A stretch of 64,000 nt of DNA, taken from assembly GCF_019195435.1 (NCBI RefSeq), contig NZ_CP078069.1, positions 1,550,001-1,614,000 on the forward strand. The letters are read 5' to 3'. The notes under the pieces are model-generated. The model was given only the letters and a program-made list of their open reading frames with translations, made no database searches and was not told where the DNA came from. The position numbers and the translations under genes are program-made. This DNA comes from Comamonas sp. NLF-1-9. GTDB taxonomy: Bacteria > Pseudomonadota > Gammaproteobacteria > Burkholderiales > Burkholderiaceae_C. Position 1 is the first letter of the stretch. Every line of letters starts with the position of its first letter. This document shows, in pieces, positions 20,151-27,148 of the stretch.

Positions 20151-20693
20151 ATGCGAGCTGAAAAAATGATCTTGCCGCTGGGCGATGACCGCAGTTTCTA
20201 CGAAAAGGTTATGCGGGCCTTGTATGAAACCGGCTACATCAAAGAGTACCGCGCAATCACCGGACGCGACCATGCGCCCAGCATCACCAACGACATGCCC
20301 GAAGCTGGCGGCGGCGGCGCAAGCGCTGGCGTGACCGATGGCCCTGACGTGGCTGCTTCGGATGATGACGATGGCGGCGATGGCGACGGGGAGGACGACT
20401 GTCGGCGCTTACGTTCCAAACACAAACACCCCTCACCCGGCCCTGCGCCACACAAACGCGGCAACGCCCGCACCGGCACGCACAACGCTGCCACCAAGCC
20501 CCCTCAATCTGTTGATCCTCTGCTGCTCAAACTGCCAGCAGTACTGAGCACGTTCCCTGTTTCCCGTTCCGCCTGGTTCCAAGGCGTGAAGGATGGCCGT
20601 TACCCCAAGCCTGTGCGCTTAGGCGCGCGTGCCGTAGCCTGGAAATCGAGCGATATCCGCGCCCTCGTTGATTCTTTGGCCGCTGGCCAGTGA
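20151..20693 (+). CDS. AlpA-like DNA-binding protein with long N-terminal extension
   Basis: A 180-residue protein. The C-terminal segment (about residues 125-180) reads LPAVLSTFPVSRSAWFQGVK, then DGRYPKPVRLGARAVAWK and SSDIRALVDSLAAG. That is the prophage regulator AlpA/excisionase winged-helix pattern. The N-terminal part is unrelated, with a Gly/Asp-rich low-complexity stretch (residues 52-85). I chose ATG 20151 because AAGGGA lies just upstream; 20094 is an in-frame alternative. Such proteins act as activators of integrase or excision in P4-like elements. Confidence 0.7.
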   Translation: MRAEKMILPLGDDRSFYEKVMRALYETGYIKEYRAITGRDHAPSITNDMPEAGGGGASAGVTDGPDVAASDDDDGGDGDGEDDCRRLRSKHKHPSPGPAPHKRGNARTGTHNAATKPPQSVDPLLLKLPAVLSTFPVSRSAWFQGVKDGRYPKPVRLGARAVAWKSSDIRALVDSLAAGQ

Positions 20694-20703
20694 GGGGAAC
20701 GCA

Positions 20704-20952
20704 ATGCAGAAATTCAACCCACACCGGGTAGGCGCAGCCCTGCCCGCTCAGAACCCTCTCGACCTGCTGCACCTGGCGCAAGCCGCTATCCAATATGCCC
20801 AGGCCGTGGCCGATACCGCGCACTGCAAGGACGTGCTGAAGGCCGCCTGGCCTGGCGCACTGCCGACATTCGGCAATTGCTGGGGGTGGCGCAATGATGG
20901 TCGCCGCGTTCTATCTGCTGCTGTGCTGGCGCACCCGGAGGCCGCGAAATGA
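20704..20952 (+). CDS. Small protein of unknown function in the element
   Basis: An 82-residue reading frame with a GAGGGGAA ribosome site, 10 bp after the AlpA-like gene. Its stop overlaps the next start by ATGA, which supports it being translated. It contains the helical LDLLHLAQAAIQYAQAVADT and no motif I recognise. Confidence 0.5.
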   Translation: MQKFNPHRVGAALPAQNPLDLLHLAQAAIQYAQAVADTAHCKDVLKAAWPGALPTFGNCWGWRNDGRRVLSAAVLAHPEAAK

Positions 20953-21326
20953 AAAAGCGCCCGACCCGTGAAACCACAAAGCCGAGCGCTATTCCTGAAC
21001 CGAACAGCGCCATTGTTACCGACACCACACCCAAGGGCAATTGCCTGAGATTGTCACCCCGTCAGGCGCGCGTACTTTATGCGCTGGAGCTGCGCGCAAA
21101 CCAACTGATGCCCTGGCTATGGCGCGAGGAAGTTGACCGCGTGGCGAAGGCATCGAACGGGCCTGACGTAGTGTTCAGATTGCGCGGCAAGCTGGGCGAT
21201 GACGCCATCGACACCCAAATCGTGGAGGCCGTGGACAGCGATGGCAAGCCCTCACGACCGGGGCGTTATCGCTTGACCGGCATTGGGCTCGCCAGACTGG
21301 CGAAATCCGATTGGAGGCCCGCATGA
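20949..21326 (+). CDS. Unknown protein, possible winged-helix
   Basis: A 125-residue protein coupled by ATGA overlaps to genes on both sides. The segment LSPRQARVLYALELRANQLM PWLWREEVD continues to VVFRLRGKLGDDAIDTQIVE and PGRYRLTGIGLARLA. This resembles a small winged-helix DNA-binding domain found in element-encoded proteins. The function is not recognised; position before the primase suggests a replication or control role. Confidence 0.55.
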   Translation: MKKRPTRETTKPSAIPEPNSAIVTDTTPKGNCLRLSPRQARVLYALELRANQLMPWLWREEVDRVAKASNGPDVVFRLRGKLGDDAIDTQIVEAVDSDGKPSRPGRYRLTGIGLARLAKSDWRPA

Positions 21327-21604
21327 TTGGCGCCATCGACCACGCCCTGCAAACCGGCGTTGCCGCCGCCTGGCGCAACCTCTACGCTGATGAGCGCCCC
21401 GCCCGCTGCATGGCTTGCCTGCGCATGCGCCCTGTCGCACCCGGCTGGTGCGTTGGCACCTACAAGCCCTATCACCCGGCGCACCCGCCCATCGTCTATC
21501 TGCTGTGCCCCAAGTGCGCGCAAAGCGAGGGCGCCATCAGGCGAGCCAAGCAAACGATTGAAACCCGTTCACGGGCGATTGCCGAGGGGGAGCGCATCAA
21601 ATGA
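21323..21604 (+). CDS. Small zinc-ribbon-like protein
   Basis: A 93-residue protein with two cysteine pairs, CMAC (near residue 33) and CPKC (near residue 68), plus another Cys between, suggesting a zinc ribbon. The C-terminus is a charged helix (GAIRRAKQTIETRSRAIAEG). It overlaps the previous gene and the primase gene by ATGA, so it is probably made together with the primase. The function is unknown. Confidence 0.55.
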   Translation: MIGAIDHALQTGVAAAWRNLYADERPARCMACLRMRPVAPGWCVGTYKPYHPAHPPIVYLLCPKCAQSEGAIRRAKQTIETRSRAIAEGERIK

Positions 21605-23721
21605 GTATTGAAGACGAAGCCTTGCGCCTCGCCGCCGCTGGCTGGCCGGTGTTTCCACTGATGGCAAATGGCAAGAGGCCAGCGACCGCTCACGGCCTGA
21701 AGGATGCCACGACCGATGAGGCAACCATCAGGCAATGGTGGCAGCGCATGCCTGCCGCGAACGTTGGCATGGTCGTGCCGCCCGGATTCGTCGCGATTGA
21801 CGTGGACATGAAGAACGGCATCGATGGCTTTGCAGCACTGGCTGCGTTGCAAGAAGACCATGGGCCACTGCCTGCCACGCGCACCGTGCAGACACCCAGC
21901 GGGGGGCAGCACCTGGTGTTCACCGCGCCCGAGCACCTGCGCATCAAAAACCGCGTCGCCATCCGCCCCGGCTTGGACGTGCGCGCTTTTGGCGGCTACC
22001 TTGTGGCACCACCGAGCGCCATTGATGGCGGGGTCTATCAAGTGCTCAACGACTGCGGCCCGGCCCCTGCGCCGCAGTGGCTTTTGGACGTGCTGACCGA
22101 GGAGAAAACCAAAGCCCCGGCAAACCCTTCAGAAGCCCCGCTACAGCGTCAAAGCATCGCGCATGATGCCTACACCCAGCGAGCCATAGAACGCGCCACA
22201 AGCGCCGTTCTGAGCGCCGGGGAGGGTGCGCGCAATGACTGCCTGAACGCCAGCGCCTACGGCCTTGCGCGGCTGGCTGGGGCCGGGCGCTTGGATTGGC
22301 ACCAAGTAAGTGCAGCTCTGGAACGCGCTGCGCTGGGTGCTGGCCTGCAACCGGCGGAAATTCGCGCCACGTTAGAGAGTGCCAGCGAGGGCAGGAGCCA
22401 TCCGAGCTATGAGGGACTGCCGCGCGGCGATGCGCCTGTCTGGCCTACCTGGACCGGACAAGACGATGATGAAGCGCTCGCGCCCGAGGAGCACCCGCTG
22501 GCGTGCATCATCAACCCGGGTGAGCAGCTACAGCCGCCGCGCTGGTTGTTGCCCGGCTTCATGGCCGAAGGGCTGACGCTGATTGCAGGAGGGCACGGCG
22601 TAGGCAAGTCAACCGCCTTGCTGCCGCTGGCCTGCGCTGTCGCTGGTATCCACGAACACGGCTGCGAACTGGCACCGAAGCACTGGCGTGAAGTGGTCTA
22701 CATCACCGAAGACGTGCATCAGGCCGCGCGGATTTTGCACGGGCTGGCCTGGCACCTGCAAACCACCGTGCAGACGATAGGCGAGCGCCTGCACCTGGTT
22801 GACGCGCGCCGCCTGCCGCCCGCGTACCTGGTGCAAGTGGGGCAAACCTACCGCGACCGTTACAGCCGCACCGTGCAAGACGTGGAGCTGCCGCCGCTCG
22901 TGGTTCTCGACACCCAAGCCGCAACGATTGCGCTGGAAAGCGAGAACGACAACGCCGAAGCATCCGCCGCCGTTGCCGCGTTGAAACAACACTTTGCCGG
23001 GCTGCCCATCTGGCTGGTGGCACACCTGGCAAAGCAGAACTTGAACCGAAGCGACGCGCAACACCTGACAAGCCGGGGCGCTAGCGCATGGGAAGCCGAC
23101 GCGAACTGCACCGCGTTTCTGGTGAAAGAAGGCGATGGCATCAGCGCCACGCGCTGGCTGGTGCTGGGCAAGCGCCGGTTTGAGCCACGCTGGCCTGAGC
23201 TACAGCTTGAAAGCCATTTCCTCGAAACCACCGGCTATGACGTATGGGGTGATCCTGAGCCGCTCGTGCTGCGATGGGCCATCGCCCGCCCAAGCGAAGG
23301 CACGCGCCAAGAGCAGGCGCAGAAGGAAAAGGAAGAACGCGCTCAGGCCGAGGAGGCAAAACTGAGGCAGGAAATCCGCGACGCGGTGCAGATTGCCTGG
23401 CAAGAGGGCAATCCGCTGAACCGCGCCGGGGTGAAGGCCAGGGTGCGGCACAAGACCGCCGAGGTTGTTGACTGCATCGAGCGACTGCTGTCCGAGCGCT
23501 GGCTTGTGGAGATTGAAGTTCCAACGCGGGAGCGCACCAACAACAGGCGAGCAAGATTCATCGTCAATCTGAGCACGGAAGAGCACGAAGCCGTGCTTGG
23601 TGGCAAGCCTGTCCCGGAGGAAAAGAGTGCCATCCCCGCCGCGTGGAAAAAGCCAATTCCGTCCGTTCCCGAAAATTCTGAGAACGCTACAAAAAATGAA
23701 GCAACTTCCGAGGCTGCCTGA
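21601..23721 (+). CDS. Bifunctional primase-polymerase / AAA (RepA-like) ATPase
   Basis: A 706-residue replication protein. The N-terminal domain (residues about 1-165) is a PriPol domain: AAAGWPVFPLMANGKRP, catalytic acidic AIDVDMKNG, TPSGGQHLVF and GYLVAPPS. A helical linker follows, then a RepA/AAA_25 ATPase with Walker A GGHGVGKST at about residue 331, VVYITED and LPPLVVLDTQAATIALES. The C-terminal region has a Glu/Lys coiled segment and a likely winged helix. It probably primes and unwinds the element's DNA. Low-copy repeats begin within its last codons and continue downstream. Confidence 0.85.
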   Translation: MSIEDEALRLAAAGWPVFPLMANGKRPATAHGLKDATTDEATIRQWWQRMPAANVGMVVPPGFVAIDVDMKNGIDGFAALAALQEDHGPLPATRTVQTPSGGQHLVFTAPEHLRIKNRVAIRPGLDVRAFGGYLVAPPSAIDGGVYQVLNDCGPAPAPQWLLDVLTEEKTKAPANPSEAPLQRQSIAHDAYTQRAIERATSAVLSAGEGARNDCLNASAYGLARLAGAGRLDWHQVSAALERAALGAGLQPAEIRATLESASEGRSHPSYEGLPRGDAPVWPTWTGQDDDEALAPEEHPLACIINPGEQLQPPRWLLPGFMAEGLTLIAGGHGVGKSTALLPLACAVAGIHEHGCELAPKHWREVVYITEDVHQAARILHGLAWHLQTTVQTIGERLHLVDARRLPPAYLVQVGQTYRDRYSRTVQDVELPPLVVLDTQAATIALESENDNAEASAAVAALKQHFAGLPIWLVAHLAKQNLNRSDAQHLTSRGASAWEADANCTAFLVKEGDGISATRWLVLGKRRFEPRWPELQLESHFLETTGYDVWGDPEPLVLRWAIARPSEGTRQEQAQKEKEERAQAEEAKLRQEIRDAVQIAWQEGNPLNRAGVKARVRHKTAEVVDCIERLLSERWLVEIEVPTRERTNNRRARFIVNLSTEEHEAVLGGKPVPEEKSAIPAAWKKPIPSVPENSENATKNEATSEAA

Positions 23722-23876
23722 CTGCGATTCCGTTCGTTCCCATTCCGTTCGTTCCCCTATAGGAAAAAAGACGGGAACGGACGGAAATGACTAAGGCCCA
23801 TTTCCTGTCCATCCGTTCATTCCCATGGTCAAGGGAATGGACGGGAATGAACGGGAACGGACGGGAACGGACGGGC
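23657..23876. repeat. Iteron-like repeat cluster, candidate replication origin
   Basis: At least nine copies of TTCCGTCCGTTCCC or its reverse complement occur in 220 bp. Forward copies are at 23657-23670, 23728-23741, 23743-23756 and 23811-23824. Reverse copies are at 23773-23786 and in a 10-bp-period tandem array, GGGAAYGRAC repeated four times, at 23833-23872. An AT-rich stretch (CTATAGGAAAAAAG) lies between the inverted blocks. It starts in the 3' end of the primase gene and fills the following intergenic space. I infer an origin bound by the element's replication protein. Confidence 0.6.
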
Positions 23877-23933
23877 CGCGCAAGGGTCGAGCTCCCTGCT
23901 TGGCAAGACCTGATTGGAAAGAGGAAGTCAACG

Positions 23934-24566
23934 ATGGCAACGAAGAAGATCACCAAGACCGCCAATCCGGGCAAGCCTGACCCGAACGCCTTCAAGGTCG
24001 AGGAAAGCAAGGACACGATGTCTCAGACACTTGCAAAGCTGGTGACCGGCGGGGCGCTGTCTGCGACAACCCTGAAGCAATTCTCGGGCGGTGGCGAGAA
24101 CCTGGACGTGTCTGATCTGGTGGCCCAGATGAAGAAGGCCGGGGACGAGGTAGTGACAGGCGACATGAGGCGCGTCGAGCGAATGCTGTCAAACCAGATG
24201 CTCACACTGGACTTGCTCTTCAACACCCTCGCGCAAAAATCAGGGCGGCAGGACACATTCAAGGGCATCGAGGTATTGCTGCGCCTGGCGCTGAAGGCAC
24301 AAGCACAAGCGCGAGCGACGGCGGAAACCCTATCCATTGTCAAGAACCCCATGCCCTACATCCGGCAAGCGAACATCGCGCATGGGCCGCAGCAGGTCAA
24401 CAACGGCGCATCCATCGCGGGCGCGGGCAATTCCCAAAGCGAACCAGACAAACTATTGGAGCAGCAGCATGGCAACGTCTTGGACACCCGAGCGCAGACA
24501 GCGGCAAGCCGAATTGATCCGGCAATGGAGACCGTGGGAGCGCAGCACCGGCCCGAAAAGCCCTGA
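23934..24566 (+). CDS. Unknown phage-type protein
   Basis: A 210-residue basic, soluble protein; start ATG 23934 follows AGAGGAAG. The central and C-terminal parts, LLRLALKAQAQARATAETLS, then VKNPMPYIRQANIAHGPQQV and NNGA, match a type of small protein common in prophages and integrative elements of proteobacteria. The function has not been assigned to my knowledge. A Ser/Gly/Gln-rich tail follows. It overlaps the next small gene's start in another frame. Confidence 0.65.
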   Translation: MATKKITKTANPGKPDPNAFKVEESKDTMSQTLAKLVTGGALSATTLKQFSGGGENLDVSDLVAQMKKAGDEVVTGDMRRVERMLSNQMLTLDLLFNTLAQKSGRQDTFKGIEVLLRLALKAQAQARATAETLSIVKNPMPYIRQANIAHGPQQVNNGASIAGAGNSQSEPDKLLEQQHGNVLDTRAQTAASRIDPAMETVGAQHRPEKP

Positions 24567-24693
24567 AGGCAAGGCGACGGTATCGCGCAACGCCTACAAG
24601 GGCGGGCGCCGTGCCATGCTGCGGGCGCTGGCGCGAGAGGTGCGGGCGGAATTGGCAGAAATGCAGCGGCTGCGCGACGTGGTGCGGGGGTGA
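24469..24693 (+). CDS. Small basic protein with RPWERSTGPKSPEGK motif
   Basis: A 74-residue protein starting at ATG 24469 (GGAG upstream). The motif RPWERSTGPKSPEGKATVSR with NAYKGG following is a recurrent signature of small proteins in phages and integrative elements. The remainder is a basic amphipathic helix (MLRALAREVRAELAEMQRLR). The same frame stays open past the stop, from 24694 to about 24823, encoding LVLVSFTEMNAKLGRMQLRL. The gene may therefore have been longer and been cut by a nonsense change, or two adjacent pieces may exist. Confidence 0.6.
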   Translation: MATSWTPERRQRQAELIRQWRPWERSTGPKSPEGKATVSRNAYKGGRRAMLRALAREVRAELAEMQRLRDVVRG

Positions 24694-24847
24694 GTTTGCT
24701 CCACGCATCGCGCGCGCGAGGGCTTGCAGGCGCGCCATGATGCGCTGGTGCTGGTGTCGTTCACCGAAATGAATGCCAAGCTGGGGCGCATGCAGTTGCG
24801 GTTGGACAACATGCGGCGGGGCTGAGACAGAGTTCATCAAGCCAAAA

Positions 24848-24868
24848 ACTGTCACCAGACTGTCACCA
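24848..24868 (+). repeat. Right-end repeats of ACTGTCACCA (putative arm sites)
   Basis: ACTGTCACCA occurs at 24848-24857 and 24859-24868, separated by one G, the same pair as at the left end (17822-17842) in the same orientation and with matching flanks. I infer recombinase arm sites near attR. Confidence 0.6.
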
Positions 24869-24873
24869 AGAAA

Positions 24874-24904
24874 AAAGCGCACTATTGTTTACATAGCGCG
24901 CTTT
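24874..24904 (-). terminator. Rho-independent terminator downstream of tRNA-Lys
   Basis: AAAGCGC (24874-24880) pairs with GCGCTTT (24898-24904); on the minus strand the stem is followed by a T-rich run. It lies just 3' of the reconstituted tRNA-Lys and is element-supplied, so the integrated element both restores the tRNA end and provides its terminator. Confidence 0.65.
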
Positions 24905-24916
24905 CTTTGTCTGCCT

Positions 24917-24992
24917 TGGTGGGTCGTGCGCGACTCGAACGCGCGACCAACGGATTAAAAGTCCGCTGCTCTACCGACTGAGCTAACGACCC
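24917..24992 (-). tRNA. tRNA-Lys (anticodon UUU)
   Basis: A 76-nt cloverleaf on the minus strand: 5' GGGTCGTTAGCTCAGTCGGT, anticodon loop CTTTTAA with TTT at 24957-24959, T loop TTCGAGT, acceptor strand CGACCC and encoded CCA. Bases 24917-24965 duplicate 17659-17707. It lies 19 bp downstream of tcdA in the same direction. Confidence 0.97.
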
Positions 24993-25011
24993 GGGCGAAG
25001 AAAACCGTCGA

Positions 25012-25806
25012 TTATAGAAAGCTTTTGCGCTGCTCCGGCCGGGCCAAGGTGCGCAGTACCCAGCCCGCGGCGGTCATGCCGAAGGTGGCGGTCACGGCCA
25101 CGCTGGAGCCATAGCCGTGGCAGTTCAGGCTGCCGTCGCTTTGCTGGACGGCGCAGGAGGGGTCGGGCGCGGCCACGGCTTCGCGGCTGAAGACGCAGGG
25201 GATGCCTATGGGCGTGTCGCCGCGCGCGCCGCCGTGGTGGCGGCGCAGGGTGTAGCGCAGCTTGGCCAGCAGCGGGTCGTGGCTCACTTGGGCCAGGTCG
25301 GCCACTTCCACGCGCTCGGCCTGCTGCTTGCCGCCGGCGGCGCCCACGCTGATGAAGACGCCGCTGCCTTGCAGCGCCCAGGCGGCCAGCGCGGCCTTGG
25401 CGCTGAGCTGGTCGCAGGCGTCGATGACGGCATCGGCGGGTTCGGGCAGCAGCCGGGGCCAGTTCTGCGGACCGGCAAAGTCGTCCACGCAGTGCACCGT
25501 GCAAGCGGGGTGGATCAGCGCGATGCGCTCGGCCATGGCGCGCACCTTGGCCTGGCCCAGCGTGGTGTCCAGCGCGTGGGCCTGGCGGTTGATGTTGGAT
25601 TCGACCACGTGGTCCATGTCGATCAGGCTCAGGCGGCCGACGCCGCTGCGTGCCAGTGCCTCGGCAGCCCAGGAGCCGACGCCGCCGATGCCGACGACGG
25701 CCACGTGGCTCGCGCGGATGCGCTCGGCCCCGGCCACGCCGTACAGGCGCTCGAGCGCGCCAAAGCGCCGCTGCACGTCCACGCCTTGCGGGGCCGCTGC
25801 GCTCAC
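25012..25806 (-). CDS. tcdA: tRNA threonylcarbamoyladenosine dehydratase (TcdA/CsdL)
   Basis: A 264-residue E1-like enzyme that cyclises t6A at tRNA position 37 to ct6A using ATP. Signatures are RFGALERLYGVAGAERIRAS, nucleotide-binding GIGGVGSWAAEALARSGVG, DMDHVVESNINRQAHAL and VIDACDQLSAKAALAAW. The start is GTG at 25806, overlapping the cpoB stop by GTGA. This is clearly the TcdA branch rather than MoeB/ThiF because it lacks the CxxC zinc pairs and carries the long C-terminal tail. Confidence 0.92.
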   Translation of the reverse strand: MSAAAPQGVDVQRRFGALERLYGVAGAERIRASHVAVVGIGGVGSWAAEALARSGVGRLSLIDMDHVVESNINRQAHALDTTLGQAKVRAMAERIALIHPACTVHCVDDFAGPQNWPRLLPEPADAVIDACDQLSAKAALAAWALQGSGVFISVGAAGGKQQAERVEVADLAQVSHDPLLAKLRYTLRRHHGGARGDTPIGIPCVFSREAVAAPDPSCAVQQSDGSLNCHGYGSSVAVTATFGMTAAGWVLRTLARPEQRKSFL

Positions 25807-26558
25807 TTCAGGCGGGCCAGGCGTTCCTTGGCGGCGCTGGCGGCCTCGGACTGGGGGTAGACGCGAATCAGATCTTCCAGGGTCTTGCGCGCGGCCTTGG
25901 TGTCCTTGAGCTCGACCTGGCAGTTGGCAATCGACAGAGCCGCCTCGGGCGCGCGCGCGTGCTCGGGGGCGGCCGCCAGCAGCGCCTTGAAGTTGTCGAT
26001 CGCGCTCTTGTAGTCGCGCGTGGCGTACTGGGCGTTGCCCAGCCAGAAGCGCGCCGAAGGCAGGTAGCCGGACTTCGGGTACTTGCCCATGAAGCCCTGG
26101 AAGGCGCTGGCGGCCTCGGCGAACTTGCCGGTGCGAAAGACGGCAAGCGCCGCTTCGTAGTCGGCCTTCTCGGCCGGTTCGGCCTTGAATTCGCGCCCGT
26201 CCACCTGCACGGTTTCGGGCTCGAACTTGCGCAGGCGCTCGTCCACGCTGGTGGCTACGTCCTTCTGGCGCTGCTGCAGCTCGCTCAGGTCGCGGCGCAG
26301 TTTTTCGTTCTGGCCGCGCAGCTCGGCGGTTTCGGCGCGCAGCGTCTCGATCTGCGACTGCAGGTCAAGCACGCTGCGGCGCAACTGCGCCGCATCGCCG
26401 CCCGAGTTCTGCTGCATCTGGTCGATGCGCTGGCGCATCTCCAAAATGGCCCGGCGCGCCTCGTCGTCCTCGAACAGCGCCGCGTGGCTCACGCTGGAGC
26501 CCAGCGCCAGCAGTGCGCATGCGACGGCCAGCCACCAGCGGGAAGTCTTCGCTTGCAT
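25803..26558 (-). CDS. cpoB: Cell division coordinator CpoB (YbgF), Tol-Pal associated
   Basis: A 251-residue periplasmic protein. A signal peptide (WWLAVACALLALGSSVSHA) is followed by a coiled-coil trimerisation region (about residues 30-100, rich in heptad Leu/Ile and Gln/Arg). C-terminal TPR repeats follow (YEAALAVFRTGKFAEAASAF and LGNAQYATRDYKSAIDNF). It coordinates peptidoglycan synthesis with outer-membrane constriction. The gene order tolB-pal-cpoB fits. Confidence 0.93.
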   Translation of the reverse strand: MQAKTSRWWLAVACALLALGSSVSHAALFEDDEARRAILEMRQRIDQMQQNSGGDAAQLRRSVLDLQSQIETLRAETAELRGQNEKLRRDLSELQQRQKDVATSVDERLRKFEPETVQVDGREFKAEPAEKADYEAALAVFRTGKFAEAASAFQGFMGKYPKSGYLPSARFWLGNAQYATRDYKSAIDNFKALLAAAPEHARAPEAALSIANCQVELKDTKAARKTLEDLIRVYPQSEAASAAKERLARLK

Positions 26559-26571
26559 GCGCTGCGCCCTT

Positions 26572-27102
26572 TCAGTGGTAGCTCAGCTCGACGCGGCGGT
26601 TTTGCGCGTAGGCATCTTCGGAGTTGCCCGGCACGGCCGGCTTTTCCTTGCCGAAGCTCACCGCTTCCATCTGCGCCTCGGGCACGCCGAGCAGCCCCAG
26701 GGCGCGGCGCACGGCTTCAGCGCGCTTCTGGCCCAAGGCGAGGTTGTATTCGCGCCCGCCGCGCTCGTCGGTATTTCCTTCGAGGGTGACGCGGCGCGCG
26801 TTGTTGCTCTTGAGGTAGCGCGCGTGGGCGTCGAGCACCGACTGGTATTCGGGCTTGACGGAGTAGCTGTCAAAGTCGAAATAGATCACGCGGGCCACGC
26901 CCACCGGGCCCTGGGCCGTGCCCTGGGTGGCGTTCAGGTCCACCGGCGCAACCGCGCTCTGGCTGCCGCCGTTGTTGCTGGTGGAGGCCGCGCCCTGGTC
27001 GGTGACCGGCACGTCGTTGAGCTTGACGCCGGAACTGCAGCCAACCACCAGGGCGGTGGCGATCAGGGCCAGGGACATGCGACTGAACTTGAGGTGTTTC
27101 AC
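26572..27102 (-). CDS. pal: Peptidoglycan-associated lipoprotein Pal
   Basis: A 176-residue outer-membrane lipoprotein. I chose the GTG at 27102, which gives a basic n-region (VKHLKFSRMSL) before the hydrophobic LALIATALVVGC lipobox and the usual Pal length. ATG 27078 would leave a very short signal. The C-terminal OmpA-like domain shows GNTDERGGREYNLALGQKRA and AVRRALG, with conserved Asp and Arg for diaminopimelate binding. It is between tolB and cpoB. Confidence 0.94.
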   Translation of the reverse strand: MKHLKFSRMSLALIATALVVGCSSGVKLNDVPVTDQGAASTSNNGGSQSAVAPVDLNATQGTAQGPVGVARVIYFDFDSYSVKPEYQSVLDAHARYLKSNNARRVTLEGNTDERGGREYNLALGQKRAEAVRRALGLLGVPEAQMEAVSFGKEKPAVPGNSEDAYAQNRRVELSYH

Positions 27103-27148
27103 TTTGGACTCTCGTGGATGAAATGAAAAGGACAGGAAAAGAAAAGAC

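Larger units (their letters stand above)
17659..24965. mobile_element. Integrative genetic element inserted in tRNA-Lys(UUU)
   Basis: About 7.3 kb is bounded by 49-bp perfect direct repeats (17659-17707 and 24917-24965). These equal positions 28-76 of a tRNA-Lys gene, from the anticodon stem to the encoded CCA. The right copy is part of an intact tRNA and the left copy is the displaced 3' half. The order is integrase, RelE-like toxin, HigA-like antitoxin, AlpA-like regulator, three small genes, primase/ATPase, iteron-like repeats, and two small phage-type genes. There are no capsid, tail, conjugation or lysis genes. This suggests a satellite-like or minimal self-replicating integrative element. 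Confidence 0.9.

Noticed and set aside
19979..20161. 60-codon frame starting inside the toxin-antitoxin terminator
   Set aside because: It starts within the terminator stem, has no ribosome site, and covers the promoter and dyads of the next operon.
23728..23876. CRISPR array
   Set aside because: Repeats are 10-15 bp, occur in both orientations and are tandem or nearly so, without unique spacers of constant length, and no cas genes are near.
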